Shown here: positions 52,237 through 61,367 of the stretch, piece after piece
Layout: the number at the start of each line of letters is the position of its first letter
How positions within the stretch are numbered: position 1 is the stretch's first letter
From: Micromonospora sediminicola
Lineage (GTDB): Bacteria; Actinomycetota; Actinomycetes; Mycobacteriales; Micromonosporaceae
Assembly: GCF_900089585.1 (NCBI RefSeq)
Contig: NZ_FLRH01000003.1
Location: forward strand, 2,990,501-3,054,500
Direction of reading: 5' to 3'
Length of the DNA: 64,000 bases
The notes under the pieces: generated by a model
The model's input: the letters and a program-made list of their open reading frames with translations, nothing else
The model's database searches: none
What the model was told of the DNA's origin: nothing
Made by a program: the position numbers and the translations under genes

Positions 52237-53415
52237 ATGAAACTCAGGCAGAAGATCCTGGCCCTGGCCGCCGTCACGGTCACCGCCACCGCCCTCGCCG
52301 TCGCCCCGATGACCACGTCGAGCGCGGCCGCGGCCTGCTACCCGGCCTGGTCGTCGTCCGCCGTGTACGTCGGCGGCGGCCAGGCGTCGTACCAGGGCGT
52401 CAACTACCAGGCCAAGTGGTGGACCCAGAACGAGAACCCGGCCACCCACAGCGGCCAGTGGGACGTCTGGGCCAACCAGGGCACCTGCGGCGGCACCACC
52501 CCGACCACCCCGCCCCCCACCGGCCCGACCAACCCGCCCCCGGCCGGCAGGATGGCGGCGGCGCCGTACGTCTATCCCGGCTGGGGCAACCCGCCGGCGC
52601 CCTCGACGATCACCGGTCAGGGCGTCCGCGCGTTCACCGTCGCGTTCGTGCTGGCGAACGGCTGCAACCCGGTCTGGGACGGTGAGGGCGGCCTGACCGG
52701 CGGCGTCCACGAGTCCTGGATCAACCAGGCCAAGGCCGCCGGCGCCACCATCGTCCCGTCGATCGGCGGGTGGCAGGGCAACAAGCTCGGCCCGAACTGC
52801 GCCACCCCGGAGGCCCTCGCCGGCGCGTACCAGAAGGTCATCAACACCTTCGGCCTCAAGGCCATCGAGATCGACATCGAGAACTACGACGAGTTCGAGA
52901 ACTACACGGTCGCCGACCGCATCGTGAGTGCCCTGGGCATCATCAAGCGCAACAACCCGGGCGTCACCACGATCCTGACCTTCGGTACGACCACGACCGG
53001 ACCCAACGTGCACGGCGTCCGGCTGATCAACCAGGCCCGGGCGCTGAACGCCAACGTGGACGTCTTCACCATCATGCCGTTCGACTTCGGCGGCGGCGCG
53101 GACATGTACACCAGCACCCGCAACGCCGCGGAAGGTCTGAAGAATCAGCTGAAGTCCACGTTCGGCTGGAACGACCAGACCGCGTACGCCCACATGGGCA
53201 TCTCCGGTATGAACGGGCTGTCCGACCAGCAGGAGGTCACCACGCCGGAGACCTGGACGCGGATCCGTGACTACGCCAGGAGCAACGGGCTCGCTCGATT
53301 CACGTTCTGGGCGGTGAACCGGGATCGCGGCTGCGCCGGCGGCGGCGTGGTGTCCAACTGCAGCGGCATCGCCCAGAGCGACTGGGAGTTCAGCCGGATC
53401 TCCGCCGGCTTCTGA
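52237..53415 (+). CDS. GH18-type hydrolase with N-terminal CBM5/12 and altered catalytic motif
   Basis: This 392-residue secreted protein has signal peptide (to about 32), the same CBM5/12 as its neighbour, a short linker and a GH18-like barrel (ATIVPSIGGWQGN, FTIMPFDFGGGADMY, ARFTFWAVNRDRGC). The DxxDxDxE motif is partly changed: it reads LKAIEIDIEN, keeping the last Asp and the catalytic Glu but with Lys and Glu in place of the first two Asp. The Asp-x-Glu pair needed for catalysis remains, so activity is plausible; this is seen in several actinobacterial GH18 subgroups. Co-transcribed with the preceding chitinase. Confidence 0.92.
   Translation: MKLRQKILALAAVTVTATALAVAPMTTSSAAAACYPAWSSSAVYVGGGQASYQGVNYQAKWWTQNENPATHSGQWDVWANQGTCGGTTPTTPPPTGPTNPPPAGRMAAAPYVYPGWGNPPAPSTITGQGVRAFTVAFVLANGCNPVWDGEGGLTGGVHESWINQAKAAGATIVPSIGGWQGNKLGPNCATPEALAGAYQKVINTFGLKAIEIDIENYDEFENYTVADRIVSALGIIKRNNPGVTTILTFGTTTTGPNVHGVRLINQARALNANVDVFTIMPFDFGGGADMYTSTRNAAEGLKNQLKSTFGWNDQTAYAHMGISGMNGLSDQQEVTTPETWTRIRDYARSNGLARFTFWAVNRDRGCAGGGVVSNCSGIAQSDWEFSRISAGF
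52336..52498 (+). repeat. CBM5/12 coding repeat, copy 2
   Basis: Second member of the near-identical pair with 51027-51189. Differences are mostly silent third-position changes plus one Ala/Thr exchange, consistent with recent module shuffling or gene conversion. Confidence 0.85.
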
Positions 53416-53795
53416 GAGCTGTTCCACCAGGGCGGCGAAGCCGGGGAGGAGTCCGGGCGGCGGCCCGGACTCCTCCCCGCCCCGCACGGCATCCACCCTT
53501 CAGAAGCTGACCCCGAACGGCACCGGCGTCTTCGACGTCCTGACCGTGAGCGGCCGCACGGCTCGGCCGCGGTGTACGTCAGCTCGCCCCGCCCGTTCAC
53601 CTCCGACAGCGCCCAGTCGCTGTGGAGCACCGAGGCGTGGTGCATCCGCAGCTCGGATCGCGGTGGTGCCGATGGCGGAGCACCCGGCTGCGCCGGGAGT
53701 CACGACACCGCGGGACCTGTCGGCGCCGTGGCGCCGTCGTTCGGCTCAGCGACCGACCTGGCGGGTGCGCTGCGGCGTGCGTCGACCGCCCCGGG
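53416..53795. other. Gap after the chitinase operon
   Basis: Apart from the strong terminator, no supported gene lies here. Several overlapping open frames exist on both strands, but none has a ribosome site or familiar sequence. Confidence 0.5.
53443..53478 (+). terminator. Chitinase operon terminator
   Basis: A perfect 16-bp inverted repeat (GGGGAGGAGTCCGGGC and its complement) with a GGCG loop, 28 bases after the second chitinase. Confidence 0.85.
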
Positions 53796-54224
53796 TCACT
53801 CGGGTCGGTGGGATCGGTCCACGCCCTTGTGCACGCGGACCGTGCGCTCCACGAGCTCACGCAGCGTGCCCTCGTCGACGTCGTCGAGCCGCTTGAGGTA
53901 GAGGCAGCCCTTGCCGGTCCTGTGCGGGCCGAGCCGGGCGAGCAACGTCGGGTAGCGCTCCTCGTAACCGCCGACCAGATAGAGGACGAGCTGCTGCTTG
54001 CGGGGCGAGAAACCGGCCAGGGGCCAGTCGCCGGTGGGGCCGTGGTAGCTGCCGAAGCCCACGATGCTCGGGCCCCACATCACCGGCGGCTCACCCGTCA
54101 CGTCGCGCAGGATCGCGCACAGGCGCAGGGCGTCGGCACGCCGGCGCTCGTCCGCGACCGCGGCCAGGAAATCGTCGACGCTCGCGTCGGTGGGAACCGT
54201 CACCGGCTGCCTTGATGTCGCCAC
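53796..54224 (-). CDS. DUF1801-like (YdhG) protein
   Basis: This 142-residue protein resembles DUF1801/YdhG: TDASVDDFLAAVADERRRAD, MWGPSIVGFGSYHGPTGDWP, GFSPRKQQLVLYLVGGYEE and a C-terminal RTGKGCLYLKRLDDVDEGTL. The fold is frataxin-like; function is unclear. GTG 54224 is the likely start, although no good ribosome site is visible and the frame stays open to 54356. Confidence 0.82.
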   Translation of the reverse strand: MATSRQPVTVPTDASVDDFLAAVADERRRADALRLCAILRDVTGEPPVMWGPSIVGFGSYHGPTGDWPLAGFSPRKQQLVLYLVGGYEERYPTLLARLGPHRTGKGCLYLKRLDDVDEGTLRELVERTVRVHKGVDRSHRPE

Positions 54225-54722
54225 GGCCGTGATGCTGTCACGTCCGTACGACAGGCGCCCCTGCGCGAGGACCGTTGCGCCGCCGACGTCGACGGCATCC
54301 GCACGTTCGGTCGAGGGGCCGGACCTCCGGACGCCCCGGTGGTGCCGCTGCCGCACGCCACCCGTCCTCGTCCTCCCAGTTCCGCGACCTGGTGCCGGGG
54401 CTCGGCAACCGTCGGCGGCTGGTCGCGCCCGATCTGCGCGGCAGGCGCTCCAGTCGCGAGCGGGATCGGCATGGACCGCGCCGCGCGCCCCGATGCCGTC
54501 GGGGAGACGTCGCGACGCTTCGTCCGTCCTCCCGTCGAGTAGGGATCACGCTCACCTGGCGGGGAGCGGCCGGCCGGAACCGCCCCGCAACCCCGGCGAT
54601 GCCGGATCGGCATGAACACCGCCGATTCCGTCTTCGACCGCATGCCCGATCGCTGCCAGGGTCGAGTCCTGCCCAACCGGCGCTGTCCGGTGCCGGACGC
54701 ACGACATCGACAAGGAGTGATC
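54225..54722. other. Gap containing a hydrolase relic before the beta-lactamase gene
   Basis: It contains the alpha/beta-hydrolase remnant described separately and the beta-lactamase ribosome site (AAGGAG before ATG 54723). No intact gene or clear palindromic operator was seen, although LysR-type T-N11-A sites would be easy to miss by eye. Confidence 0.4.
54350..54445 (+). pseudogene. Alpha/beta-hydrolase fragment
   Basis: One frame reads HPSSSSQFRDLVPGLGNR followed by RRLVAPDLRG, the region after the oxyanion HG motif in epoxide-hydrolase-like enzymes (HGxPSSSxQFRDLIP, VIAPDLPG). The frame breaks soon after on the 3' side, and no start or catalytic elbow is present, so this is a relic. Confidence 0.5.
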
Positions 54723-55637
54723 ATGGTGCTCGCCCCACACCGTCTGGTGGCCGTGGTGTCAGCGGTGGCCCTCGCCGCCTGCGGTCCCGCCGATTCCGGC
54801 GATGCCGCCGAACGGCCGACGCCGGACCGTCCGATGACGGCCACCGCGTCCGCCGCGGCCGACCGGGACCGCGCGTTCCGGCACCTGGAGGAGACGTTCG
54901 ACGCGCGGCTGGGGGTGTACGCGATCGACACCGGAACCGGCGCGACGGTGGGCTACCGGGCCGACGAGCGGTTCGCGTACGCCTCGACGTTCAAGGCGTT
55001 GGCCGCCGCGGAGGTTCTCGACGAGACCACGGATGCCGAGCTGGACCGGGTGGTGCGGTACTCGGCGGACGACCTGGTCACCTACTCGCCGATCACCGAG
55101 AAGCACGTCGCCGACGGCATGACGCTGCGCGCGCTCGCCGACGCGGCCGTGCGCTACAGCGACAACACCGCCGGTAACCTGCTGCTGCGCCGGCTCGGCG
55201 GACCGCAGAGGTTCGAGAAGGAACTGCGCGGGGTCGGCGACAAGGTCACCGCCCCCGCACGGTACGAGACCGCGCTCAACGAGGCGCTCCCGGGGGACCG
55301 TAGGGACACCAGCACCGCTCGGGCCCTGGCTCAGGACCTGCGGGCGTACGCCGTCGGCGACTCCCTCGACCCCGCGGACCGCGACATCCTCAACGGCTGG
55401 CTGCGGGGCAATACCACGGGCGGCGAGTTGATCCGCGCCGGTGTGCCCGACGGCTGGGTCGTCGGGGACAAGACCGGTTCCGGCGGCTACGGGACCCGCA
55501 ACGACATCGCGGTGGTCTGGCCACCGGACCGGGCGCCGATCGTGCTCGCGGTGCTGTCCAGCCGCGACCAGAAGGACGCCGACTACGACAACGCCCTGAT
55601 CGCCCGGGCGGCCGAGGTCGCGATCGCCGTGTTGTGA
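54723..55637 (+). CDS. Class A beta-lactamase lipoprotein
   Basis: This 304-residue serine beta-lactamase has an N-terminal lipoprotein signal ([12 protein letters not shown]; lipobox LAAC). Catalytic motifs are complete: STFK (Ser88 nucleophile), YSDNTA (SDN loop), [10 protein letters not shown] (omega-loop Glu) and DKTGSGGYG (KTG). It is expected on the outer face of the membrane. AAGGAG 5 bases before ATG 54723 fixes the start. Together with the BlaB-like and LysR genes 1-3 kb away it resembles the inducible blaL system of Streptomyces cacaoi. Confidence 0.95.
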   Translation: MVLAPHRLVAVVSAVALAACGPADSGDAAERPTPDRPMTATASAAADRDRAFRHLEETFDARLGVYAIDTGTGATVGYRADERFAYASTFKALAAAEVLDETTDAELDRVVRYSADDLVTYSPITEKHVADGMTLRALADAAVRYSDNTAGNLLLRRLGGPQRFEKELRGVGDKVTAPARYETALNEALPGDRRDTSTARALAQDLRAYAVGDSLDPADRDILNGWLRGNTTGGELIRAGVPDGWVVGDKTGSGGYGTRNDIAVVWPPDRAPIVLAVLSSRDQKDADYDNALIARAAEVAIAVL

Positions 55638-55835
55638 CGGCTCCACCAGCCGGTGCGGCGCCAGCCGTCCGGTAGCGCGGATGGAGGCCGCGGTGAACGC
55701 GCCGGTCGCCGGCAGGACCGACACCACCGACGCCGAGAACCACGAATGTCACGGTGCGACGGTGACGCGGTGACACTGCCCGCGCCGTCCGGCGAGCGCT
55801 GCAATGGGAATGCCACGCCGCTTGGAAGGAACCCC

Positions 55836-56750
55836 ATGGACGCCACACGAACCGACGAACCGACGCAGCGTCACCGGCCGGCCGTCGACAGCTCCCGGCC
55901 CTTCGGGGCCCACCTGCGGATGAGCTGGTGGAAGCCGCTCGTGGTCATCGGTGTCCCACCGGTGGTGATGCTGGTCCTCCAGGTCCTGCTCTATCAGGTC
56001 GTGGGCGCCATCGAGGGCAGCGACGACCCGATGTCCCCCGTCATGACGCCGCTGAAGTCCCTGGCCGTCAACATCAGCATCGGCACGTCGGGCGTGGTGG
56101 CGGTCCTGCTCCTGGCGCGGATCGCCAAGGTGCCGTGGCGCAGGCTGATCAGCTCACCCCGGGCCGTCGACACCCGCCGCCTGACGTACTACCTCGTGAT
56201 AGCCGCGGTGCTCGTGGGCGCGGGGATCGGCGTCGTGGCGCTGGTGGCGCCGGACTCGCCGGGCTGGACCACCTTCGGTGTCAGCGGCACGACGATCGGC
56301 CTGCTGGCGGTCACCGTGCTCAGTACGCCGCTGCAGTCCACCGGCGAGGAGTTGTTGTGGCGCAGCGCCGTGCTGCCCGCCGCCGCGTCCTGGGTGCGTG
56401 CGGTCCGGCCGGCGCTGGCCGTCGGGCTCGTCGTGTCGAGTCTGGGCTTCGCCGTGCTCCACGGGTCGAGCGACCCCTGGCTGTTCGGTTACTTCACCTT
56501 CATCGGCCTCTGCACCGGCCTGATGGCGATCATCAGCGGCGGCGTCGAGGCGCCGGTCGCCTTCCACGTCGCCAACAACGTCCTGTTCGGGGTCGTCAGC
56601 ACGGTGATGGCCGACGGCGAGCCCTACGCGATCGACCGCGCCACCGACTCCGGCGACGCGTCCCTGCTGATCCTGGCGGCCGTCAACGTCGCCATGGTGG
56701 TGCTGGTCTGGTCGCGTGAGCGGCGGACCTGGCCCAGAACCGCCGGCTAA
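55836..56750 (+). CDS. CPBP-family intramembrane protease
   Basis: This 304-residue protein has about eight membrane helices and the three CPBP motifs: GEELLWRSAVLP (EExxxR), FAVLHGS (FxxxH) and FHVANN (HxxxN). Such Abi/CaaX-type proteases cleave membrane substrates; the substrate is unknown. GGAAGGA precedes the ATG. Its stop overlaps the end of the convergent BlaB-like gene by 4 bases. Its place between a beta-lactamase and its apparent regulators is notable. Confidence 0.92.
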   Translation: MDATRTDEPTQRHRPAVDSSRPFGAHLRMSWWKPLVVIGVPPVVMLVLQVLLYQVVGAIEGSDDPMSPVMTPLKSLAVNISIGTSGVVAVLLLARIAKVPWRRLISSPRAVDTRRLTYYLVIAAVLVGAGIGVVALVAPDSPGWTTFGVSGTTIGLLAVTVLSTPLQSTGEELLWRSAVLPAAASWVRAVRPALAVGLVVSSLGFAVLHGSSDPWLFGYFTFIGLCTGLMAIISGGVEAPVAFHVANNVLFGVVSTVMADGEPYAIDRATDSGDASLLILAAVNVAMVVLVWSRERRTWPRTAG

Positions 56751-57667
56751 CCCCACCAGGGCAGCGTGCCCGTGCGCAGGTGGTCGTGCAGGGAACGGGC
56801 GACCTGGGCCATCGTCGCCTCGCTGCCGGGCTGGGCGACGGCGGGCACCCGGGAGGCGGTGAGTGCGGCGACCGCGTACGACTGCCCGTCGCCGTGGTCC
56901 ACCACCCCGACCTCGTGGCGCAGGTGCAGCAGGGTGCCGGTCTTGGACGACCAGCGGGAGGCGTCGGAGGTGAAGTCGGGGGCGAGCCGCTGCCGGTGCA
57001 GGTTGTCGCCCATCAGGGCGCGCACCCGCGCGGCGGTGGTCTGGTGGATCACCGACGGTCGCCAGAGGGCCTGCAGCAGGTCGACGTAGGCCCGCGCCGA
57101 TCCGGTGTTGGCACGGGTGACGTCGAGCTGGGCGACCGGATGGCCCTGCCCGGGAGTCGCCGCGCCGATGGCGAGGGAGTGGGCCAGATGCGCGTCGTCG
57201 GGTCCGAGCCGTTCCGCCGGCGTGTCGGCGAGGTCGCCCGCCCGGTGCCGGACGGCGATGCCGTCGACGCGCAGTCGCCGCAGTTCGGCGGCGACCGCGG
57301 CCGGCGGGACGAGGTCGAACAGCGCGTCGGCGGCGACCGAGTCGCTGACGGACGTGCTCAGGTACAGCAGGTCGTCCACGGCGATCCGTGCCGGATGCCG
57401 GAATCGGCTCAGACCGGTCGGGCCGGGGGTGGTGATCCGACCGGGCGCGACGTCGACCGGCAGCGCCGGGTCTATTTCGCCACGGGCGATCCGTTCCAGC
57501 ACGGCGACCGCCAACGGCACCTTCACCAGCGACGCCGACGGGTAGCGGGCGTCCGCGTCGAAGCCGATCTCCGCGCCGCTGTCGAGGTTGCGGACCAGGA
57601 AGGCGCCGCGCAGCCCGGCCTCGTCGAGGAGCCCGCGCGCGTCGCGCACGACGGTGGTGGCACTCAC
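56747..57667 (-). CDS. BlaB-like cytosolic serine-hydrolase-fold protein
   Basis: This 306-residue protein has the beta-lactamase/DD-peptidase fold: SASLVKVPLAVAVLERIARG (SxxK), STSVSDSVAADALF (SDS instead of SDN) and SSKTGTLLHLRHEVGVV (KTG). No omega-loop ExxLN and no signal peptide are seen, so it is probably cytosolic and not an ordinary lactamase. GTG 57667 overlaps the LysR stop as GTGA, so I prefer it to ATG 57685. The pairing of a LysR gene with such a protein matches blaA-blaB of Streptomyces cacaoi, where BlaB helps control the lactamase gene without being a penicillinase. Confidence 0.85.
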   Translation of the reverse strand: MSATTVVRDARGLLDEAGLRGAFLVRNLDSGAEIGFDADARYPSASLVKVPLAVAVLERIARGEIDPALPVDVAPGRITTPGPTGLSRFRHPARIAVDDLLYLSTSVSDSVAADALFDLVPPAAVAAELRRLRVDGIAVRHRAGDLADTPAERLGPDDAHLAHSLAIGAATPGQGHPVAQLDVTRANTGSARAYVDLLQALWRPSVIHQTTAARVRALMGDNLHRQRLAPDFTSDASRWSSKTGTLLHLRHEVGVVDHGDGQSYAVAALTASRVPAVAQPGSEATMAQVARSLHDHLRTGTLPWWG

Positions 57668-58536
57668 GTCGTCGCGCCCAGGCATCGCGCTATGTCCGAA
57701 TGCAGAACCGTTCGCAGCTGTTCGAGGTCCTCGCGGAGGCCGGCGGCGATGTCGTAGCCGCGTACGAGTCGGGGCTCGGCGAGGGGACACCAGTGCAGCC
57801 CGAAGTCCTCGGCCTGCTGGCGGGAGCAGAGCAGCAGGTCGGGTGAGCTGAGCGCCTTCGCCGCGGCGTCGACGAGCGACGGCGCGACGGTGACCTGGGC
57901 CGGCGCCAGTCCGGCCGACTGGCCGGCGCGGGTCAGCGGATCCCGCAGGTGGGCGAGGTCGTCCTCGGGCTGGATGAGGATCCGCCGTCGTGCCTGGGTG
58001 CGGGCTCGGCCGCGGCGCAGCGTCTCCAGGAACACCGTCGCCGCCGGAAACGGGGTCCGGGCGGCCAGCCCGAGCGGAACCCGCCAGGAAGCCGCCGCCT
58101 CGGGGACCGCCAGGATCCCCGCGCCGACCTCCAGTGCCTGACAGAGCCGGTCGCGTTCCTGCGGGCCGGCCGGCCGTACCTCCAACTTGAGGCGGTGACG
58201 CCGGCTCGCGACCACCAGGGCGGCGAGGCGGGGTGCGGGACAGGTCTCGGGTACGGCGACCTGTAGCGGGCGCAGCCGGGCGCGCTCGACGTCGTCGGTC
58301 ATCGCGTCGGCGAGATCGACCAGGCGACGGGCCGTCGGCAGCATGTCCTGCCCGAACGACGTCAACCGAACCGCCCGGGAGGACCGGTCGAACAACCGCG
58401 CCCCGAAGTGCCCCTCCAGGGCGGCGATGCGGCGACTGGCGACCGACTGGGGGATGCCCGCCGCGGCGGCGCCGGAGGTGAAACTGCCGTGCCCGCTGAC
58501 GGCGACGAAAGCCCGGCAGGCGGCGACCACATCCAC
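57664..58536 (-). CDS. LysR-family regulator, BlaA/AmpR-like
   Basis: This 290-residue LysR protein has an N-terminal HTH (FTSGAAAAGIPQSVASRRIA, ALEGHFGARLFDRSSRAVRL) and a type 2 periplasmic-binding effector domain. It is co-transcribed with the BlaB-like gene (4-base overlap). By analogy with BlaA of S. cacaoi it probably activates the class A beta-lactamase gene. The effector, possibly a cell-wall fragment, is inferred. Confidence 0.9.
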   Translation of the reverse strand: MDVVAACRAFVAVSGHGSFTSGAAAAGIPQSVASRRIAALEGHFGARLFDRSSRAVRLTSFGQDMLPTARRLVDLADAMTDDVERARLRPLQVAVPETCPAPRLAALVVASRRHRLKLEVRPAGPQERDRLCQALEVGAGILAVPEAAASWRVPLGLAARTPFPAATVFLETLRRGRARTQARRRILIQPEDDLAHLRDPLTRAGQSAGLAPAQVTVAPSLVDAAAKALSSPDLLLCSRQQAEDFGLHWCPLAEPRLVRGYDIAAGLREDLEQLRTVLHSDIARCLGATT

Positions 58537-58581
58537 CTGCCGAACCTATACCTGGAACGCATGGAACCGACGACCGGAGGC

Positions 58582-58598
58582 CGGACGAGGATCGTCCG
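58582..58598. terminator. Short hairpin between response regulator and LysR genes
   Basis: CGGACGA-GGA-TCGTCCG, a 7-bp stem with a 3-base loop immediately after the response-regulator stop. A weak terminator at best. Confidence 0.4.
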
Positions 58599-59201
58599 CT
58601 ACAACCAGTCGTGTTCGCGGGCGTACCGGGCGGCCTCGTGGCGGGTCCGGGTCTGGGTCTTGCGCATGGCGTTGGAGAGGTAGTTGCGGACGGTTCCCGG
58701 CGCGAGGTGCAGTCGGGCGGCGATGTCGGTGACCGAGTAGCCCTCGCCGGTGACCCTCAGGACGTCGGCTTCGCGGTCGGTGAGGGGGGAGTCGTCGGTG
58801 ACGGCGAGTGCCGACACGTCCGGATCGATCCAGCGCTTACCGGCATCCAGGGTGGCGATGACGGAGGTGATGTGGGCCGGCTCGGCGGACTTGCTGATGA
58901 AGCCTTGGACGCCGAGTTTCAGGGCCTTGCGGAGCACGCCGGGGCGGGCGTGCCGGGTCAGCATGAGGATCACCTGCTCGGGTCGCGTTCGACGGATCTC
59001 GGCGACCGCGCCGAGGCCGTCCACGCCGGGCATCTCCAGGTCGATGACCAGGACGTCGGGCCGGTGCCGCAGGGTGGCCTCGATGGCAGTCTCACCGTCC
59101 TGCGCCTCGGCGAGAACGGTGATGTCACCCTCCAGGGGCAGCAGCGCGGCGAGGGCCGTCCGGAGCAGCACCTCGTCGTCGGCGAGCACGATTGTCGTCA
59201 T
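58599..59201 (-). CDS. NarL/DesR-type response regulator
   Basis: This 200-residue protein has a receiver domain (LADDEVLLRTALAAL; phospho-acceptor Asp in DVLVIDLEMPG; Lys in GFISKSAE) and a C-terminal LuxR HTH (LTDREADVLRVTGEGYSVTD, IAARLHLAPGTVRNYLSNAM). Its ATG overlaps the kinase stop. It probably controls the divergent ABC exporter-GPP34 operon. Confidence 0.95.
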   Translation of the reverse strand: MTTIVLADDEVLLRTALAALLPLEGDITVLAEAQDGETAIEATLRHRPDVLVIDLEMPGVDGLGAVAEIRRTRPEQVILMLTRHARPGVLRKALKLGVQGFISKSAEPAHITSVIATLDAGKRWIDPDVSALAVTDDSPLTDREADVLRVTGEGYSVTDIAARLHLAPGTVRNYLSNAMRKTQTRTRHEAARYAREHDWL

Positions 59202-60355
59202 CGACCGTCCTCCTTCAGGGCCGGTGGCTGCACCGCGCCACGGGCGGGCGGGAACGTCGCGGCCGTCCGGAAGCGCCCCTCGTGCTGTTCCACGATCAGC
59301 TGACCGCCGTCATCCGCCAGCCGTTGCCGCAGCGCGGACAGTCCCCTGAGCTCCGGTGGGGTGTCGGCGGTCACGCCGTCGTTGACGATGGTGATGCCCG
59401 ACCCGGCGAGCGTGATCCGCACCTGGGTGGCCTGCGCGTGGCGCAGGATGTTGGTGGTGGTCTCGCGCAGCACCTGCCCGAGCAGTTCGCTGACGTGGGC
59501 GTCGACCTCGGCCTCCCGGGTCACCCGCACCCGGATGCCGGCGGCCTCGAACAGGTTCTTCGCGTTCTCGATCTCCGCGGTCAGGTTGAGCCGCCGTTGG
59601 GCGTACGCGAGTTCCTTGGTCTGCGTGATGGTGTCGCTGACCAACGCGTACGTCTCGCGCAGTTCCTCCTCGGCCCGCGCGGTGTCGCGGAGCAGCAGTC
59701 GCTGGGCCAGGGCGATCTTCAACTTGACCACGTGCAGGGTGTGGCCCTGGATGTCGTGCAGGTCGCTGGCGAATCGCACGCGCTCCCGGACGACGGCCAG
59801 CTCCGCCTCGCGTTCCCGGGTCTGTTCGAGTTCCCGGATGAGGTCGTAGAACCGCTCGCCCACGATCGTGAAGACCGTCACGACGACGGTGAGGGCGGTG
59901 GGGACGAGGACGTAGGTGACCAGGACGTGAGCGACGTCGTCCCGCTGCACCAGCAGCCGCGCCGCGCCGACGACGGCGACGTAGGAGAACAGCCCGGCCA
60001 CCGCCGGCCCGCGGTGCCGCCGGACCTCCCGCAGGGCGAGGGAACCCACGGCGCAGAACCCCCAGTAGGCGTTGGGACTGCCGGTCACCAGGACCCCCAG
60101 CGGCCACACCGCTGCCCCGACGACCAGGCAGGGCACCGCCACCCGGGCCAGGTCGTTGGCCGTCCATCGTTCGAAGGCCACCACGGCCGCCACCGCACCC
60201 GGCGCCAGGACGACGATGTGCCACCAGGTACGCACGTCGATGTAGAGGAGGACCGCGGCGGCGAACACCACGGGCGGTAGTGACGTGACGAGATTGAGTC
60301 GGCGCAGCCTTCCCTGCGTCGACTCGGTGAAGCGCGGTGATCTCGCGGTCACCAC
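59198..60355 (-). CDS. DesK-type sensor histidine kinase
   Basis: This 385-residue kinase has four or five membrane helices (about 25-165), a dimerisation helix with the phospho-His in RFASDLHDIQGHTLHVV (HisKA_3) and an HATPase with N-box ETTTNILRHAQA and G-box GLSALRQRL. It has no large extracellular domain, so it likely senses membrane state or a lipophilic compound. Divergent from the ABC operon over about 100 bases. Confidence 0.94.
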   Translation of the reverse strand: MVTARSPRFTESTQGRLRRLNLVTSLPPVVFAAAVLLYIDVRTWWHIVVLAPGAVAAVVAFERWTANDLARVAVPCLVVGAAVWPLGVLVTGSPNAYWGFCAVGSLALREVRRHRGPAVAGLFSYVAVVGAARLLVQRDDVAHVLVTYVLVPTALTVVVTVFTIVGERFYDLIRELEQTREREAELAVVRERVRFASDLHDIQGHTLHVVKLKIALAQRLLLRDTARAEEELRETYALVSDTITQTKELAYAQRRLNLTAEIENAKNLFEAAGIRVRVTREAEVDAHVSELLGQVLRETTTNILRHAQATQVRITLAGSGITIVNDGVTADTPPELRGLSALRQRLADDGGQLIVEQHEGRFRTAATFPPARGAVQPPALKEDGR

Positions 60356-60459
60356 ACCAGTATCCGGCAGCCACGGGTCGCGACCAGTGACACCACGTCA
60401 CATGCGGTGATGACACCGCGCCACTGACGGGTCGGCGGCGCCCGCGCTGTCATGGGTGC

Positions 60460-61341
60460 ATGTCCACCTCACCCGTCATCGAAGTCGACCGGCTGAACCT
60501 CACGTACGGTGACTTCCACGCCGTCAAAGACCTCTCCTTCGAGGTACGGCCCGGAGAGCTGTACGCGCTGTTGGGCACCAACGGTGCCGGGAAGACCTCG
60601 ACGCTGGAAGTCGTCGAGGGACACCGGAGGCCGACCTCCGGGAGCGTCCGCGTCCTCGGGCACAGCCCGCAGGACCGCCGTCTGGTCCGTCCCCGGATGG
60701 GCGTCATGCTCCAGGAAAGTGGTTTCTCCCCGGACCTTACGGTTCGCGAGTCCGTCCGGCTCGTCGGCCGGCTCACCCGGCGCGGCGACGACGTCGACCG
60801 GGTGCTCGACCTGGTCGACCTCACCGGGCGGGCCGGCCGCAGGGTGTCGCAGCTCTCCGGCGGCGAGAAGCGGCGGCTGGACTTCGCCACCGCCGTCTAC
60901 GGCACCCCAGAGTTGATCTTCCTGGACGAGCCGACCACGGGGCTGGACATCCAGTCCCGCGACGCCGTCTGGGCGACTGTGGACCGGCTCCGCGAGAACG
61001 GCGCCACCATCGTGCTCACCACCCACTACCTGGAGGAGGCGCAGCAGCGCGCCGACCGGATCGGACTGATGCACCAGGGCGCCCTGCACCGCGAGGGCAC
61101 GGTGGCGGAACTGACCCGCACCCTGCCGGCGGTCATCCGCTTCTCCCTCCCGGCCGGAGCGCCGGCGCTGCCGCTGCCGGCTGCGGTCGACGCCGAGGGG
61201 AAGGTCGTCGTCGAGACCTTCGGACTGCAGAAGGACCTGCACGTCCTGCTCGGGTGGGCCCAGGACCACGCCGTCGAGCTGCAGGGTCTGGAGGCCGGGC
61301 CGACCCGCCTCGACGACGTCTTCCGCGCCATCAGCAACTGA
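60460..61341 (+). CDS. ABC exporter ATPase, DrrA/CcmA type
   Basis: This 293-residue ATPase has Walker A LLGTNGAGKTS, Q-loop MLQESGFSPDLTV, signature LSGGEKRRLD, Walker B LIFLDEPTTGLD and switch His TTHYLEEAQQRA. A C-terminal DrrA-like domain follows (about 215-293). It pairs with the permease gene 26 bases downstream. Substrates of this class are drugs or lipids. Control by the divergent two-component system is likely. Confidence 0.94.
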   Translation: MSTSPVIEVDRLNLTYGDFHAVKDLSFEVRPGELYALLGTNGAGKTSTLEVVEGHRRPTSGSVRVLGHSPQDRRLVRPRMGVMLQESGFSPDLTVRESVRLVGRLTRRGDDVDRVLDLVDLTGRAGRRVSQLSGGEKRRLDFATAVYGTPELIFLDEPTTGLDIQSRDAVWATVDRLRENGATIVLTTHYLEEAQQRADRIGLMHQGALHREGTVAELTRTLPAVIRFSLPAGAPALPLPAAVDAEGKVVVETFGLQKDLHVLLGWAQDHAVELQGLEAGPTRLDDVFRAISN

Positions 61342-61367
61342 ACCGCGACCTCGACAGGAGTTCCCCC

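Noticed and set aside
53546..53901. Overlapping plus-strand frames of about 110 codons after the chitinases
   Set aside because: No ribosome site, no familiar motif, and part lies antisense to the DUF1801 gene.
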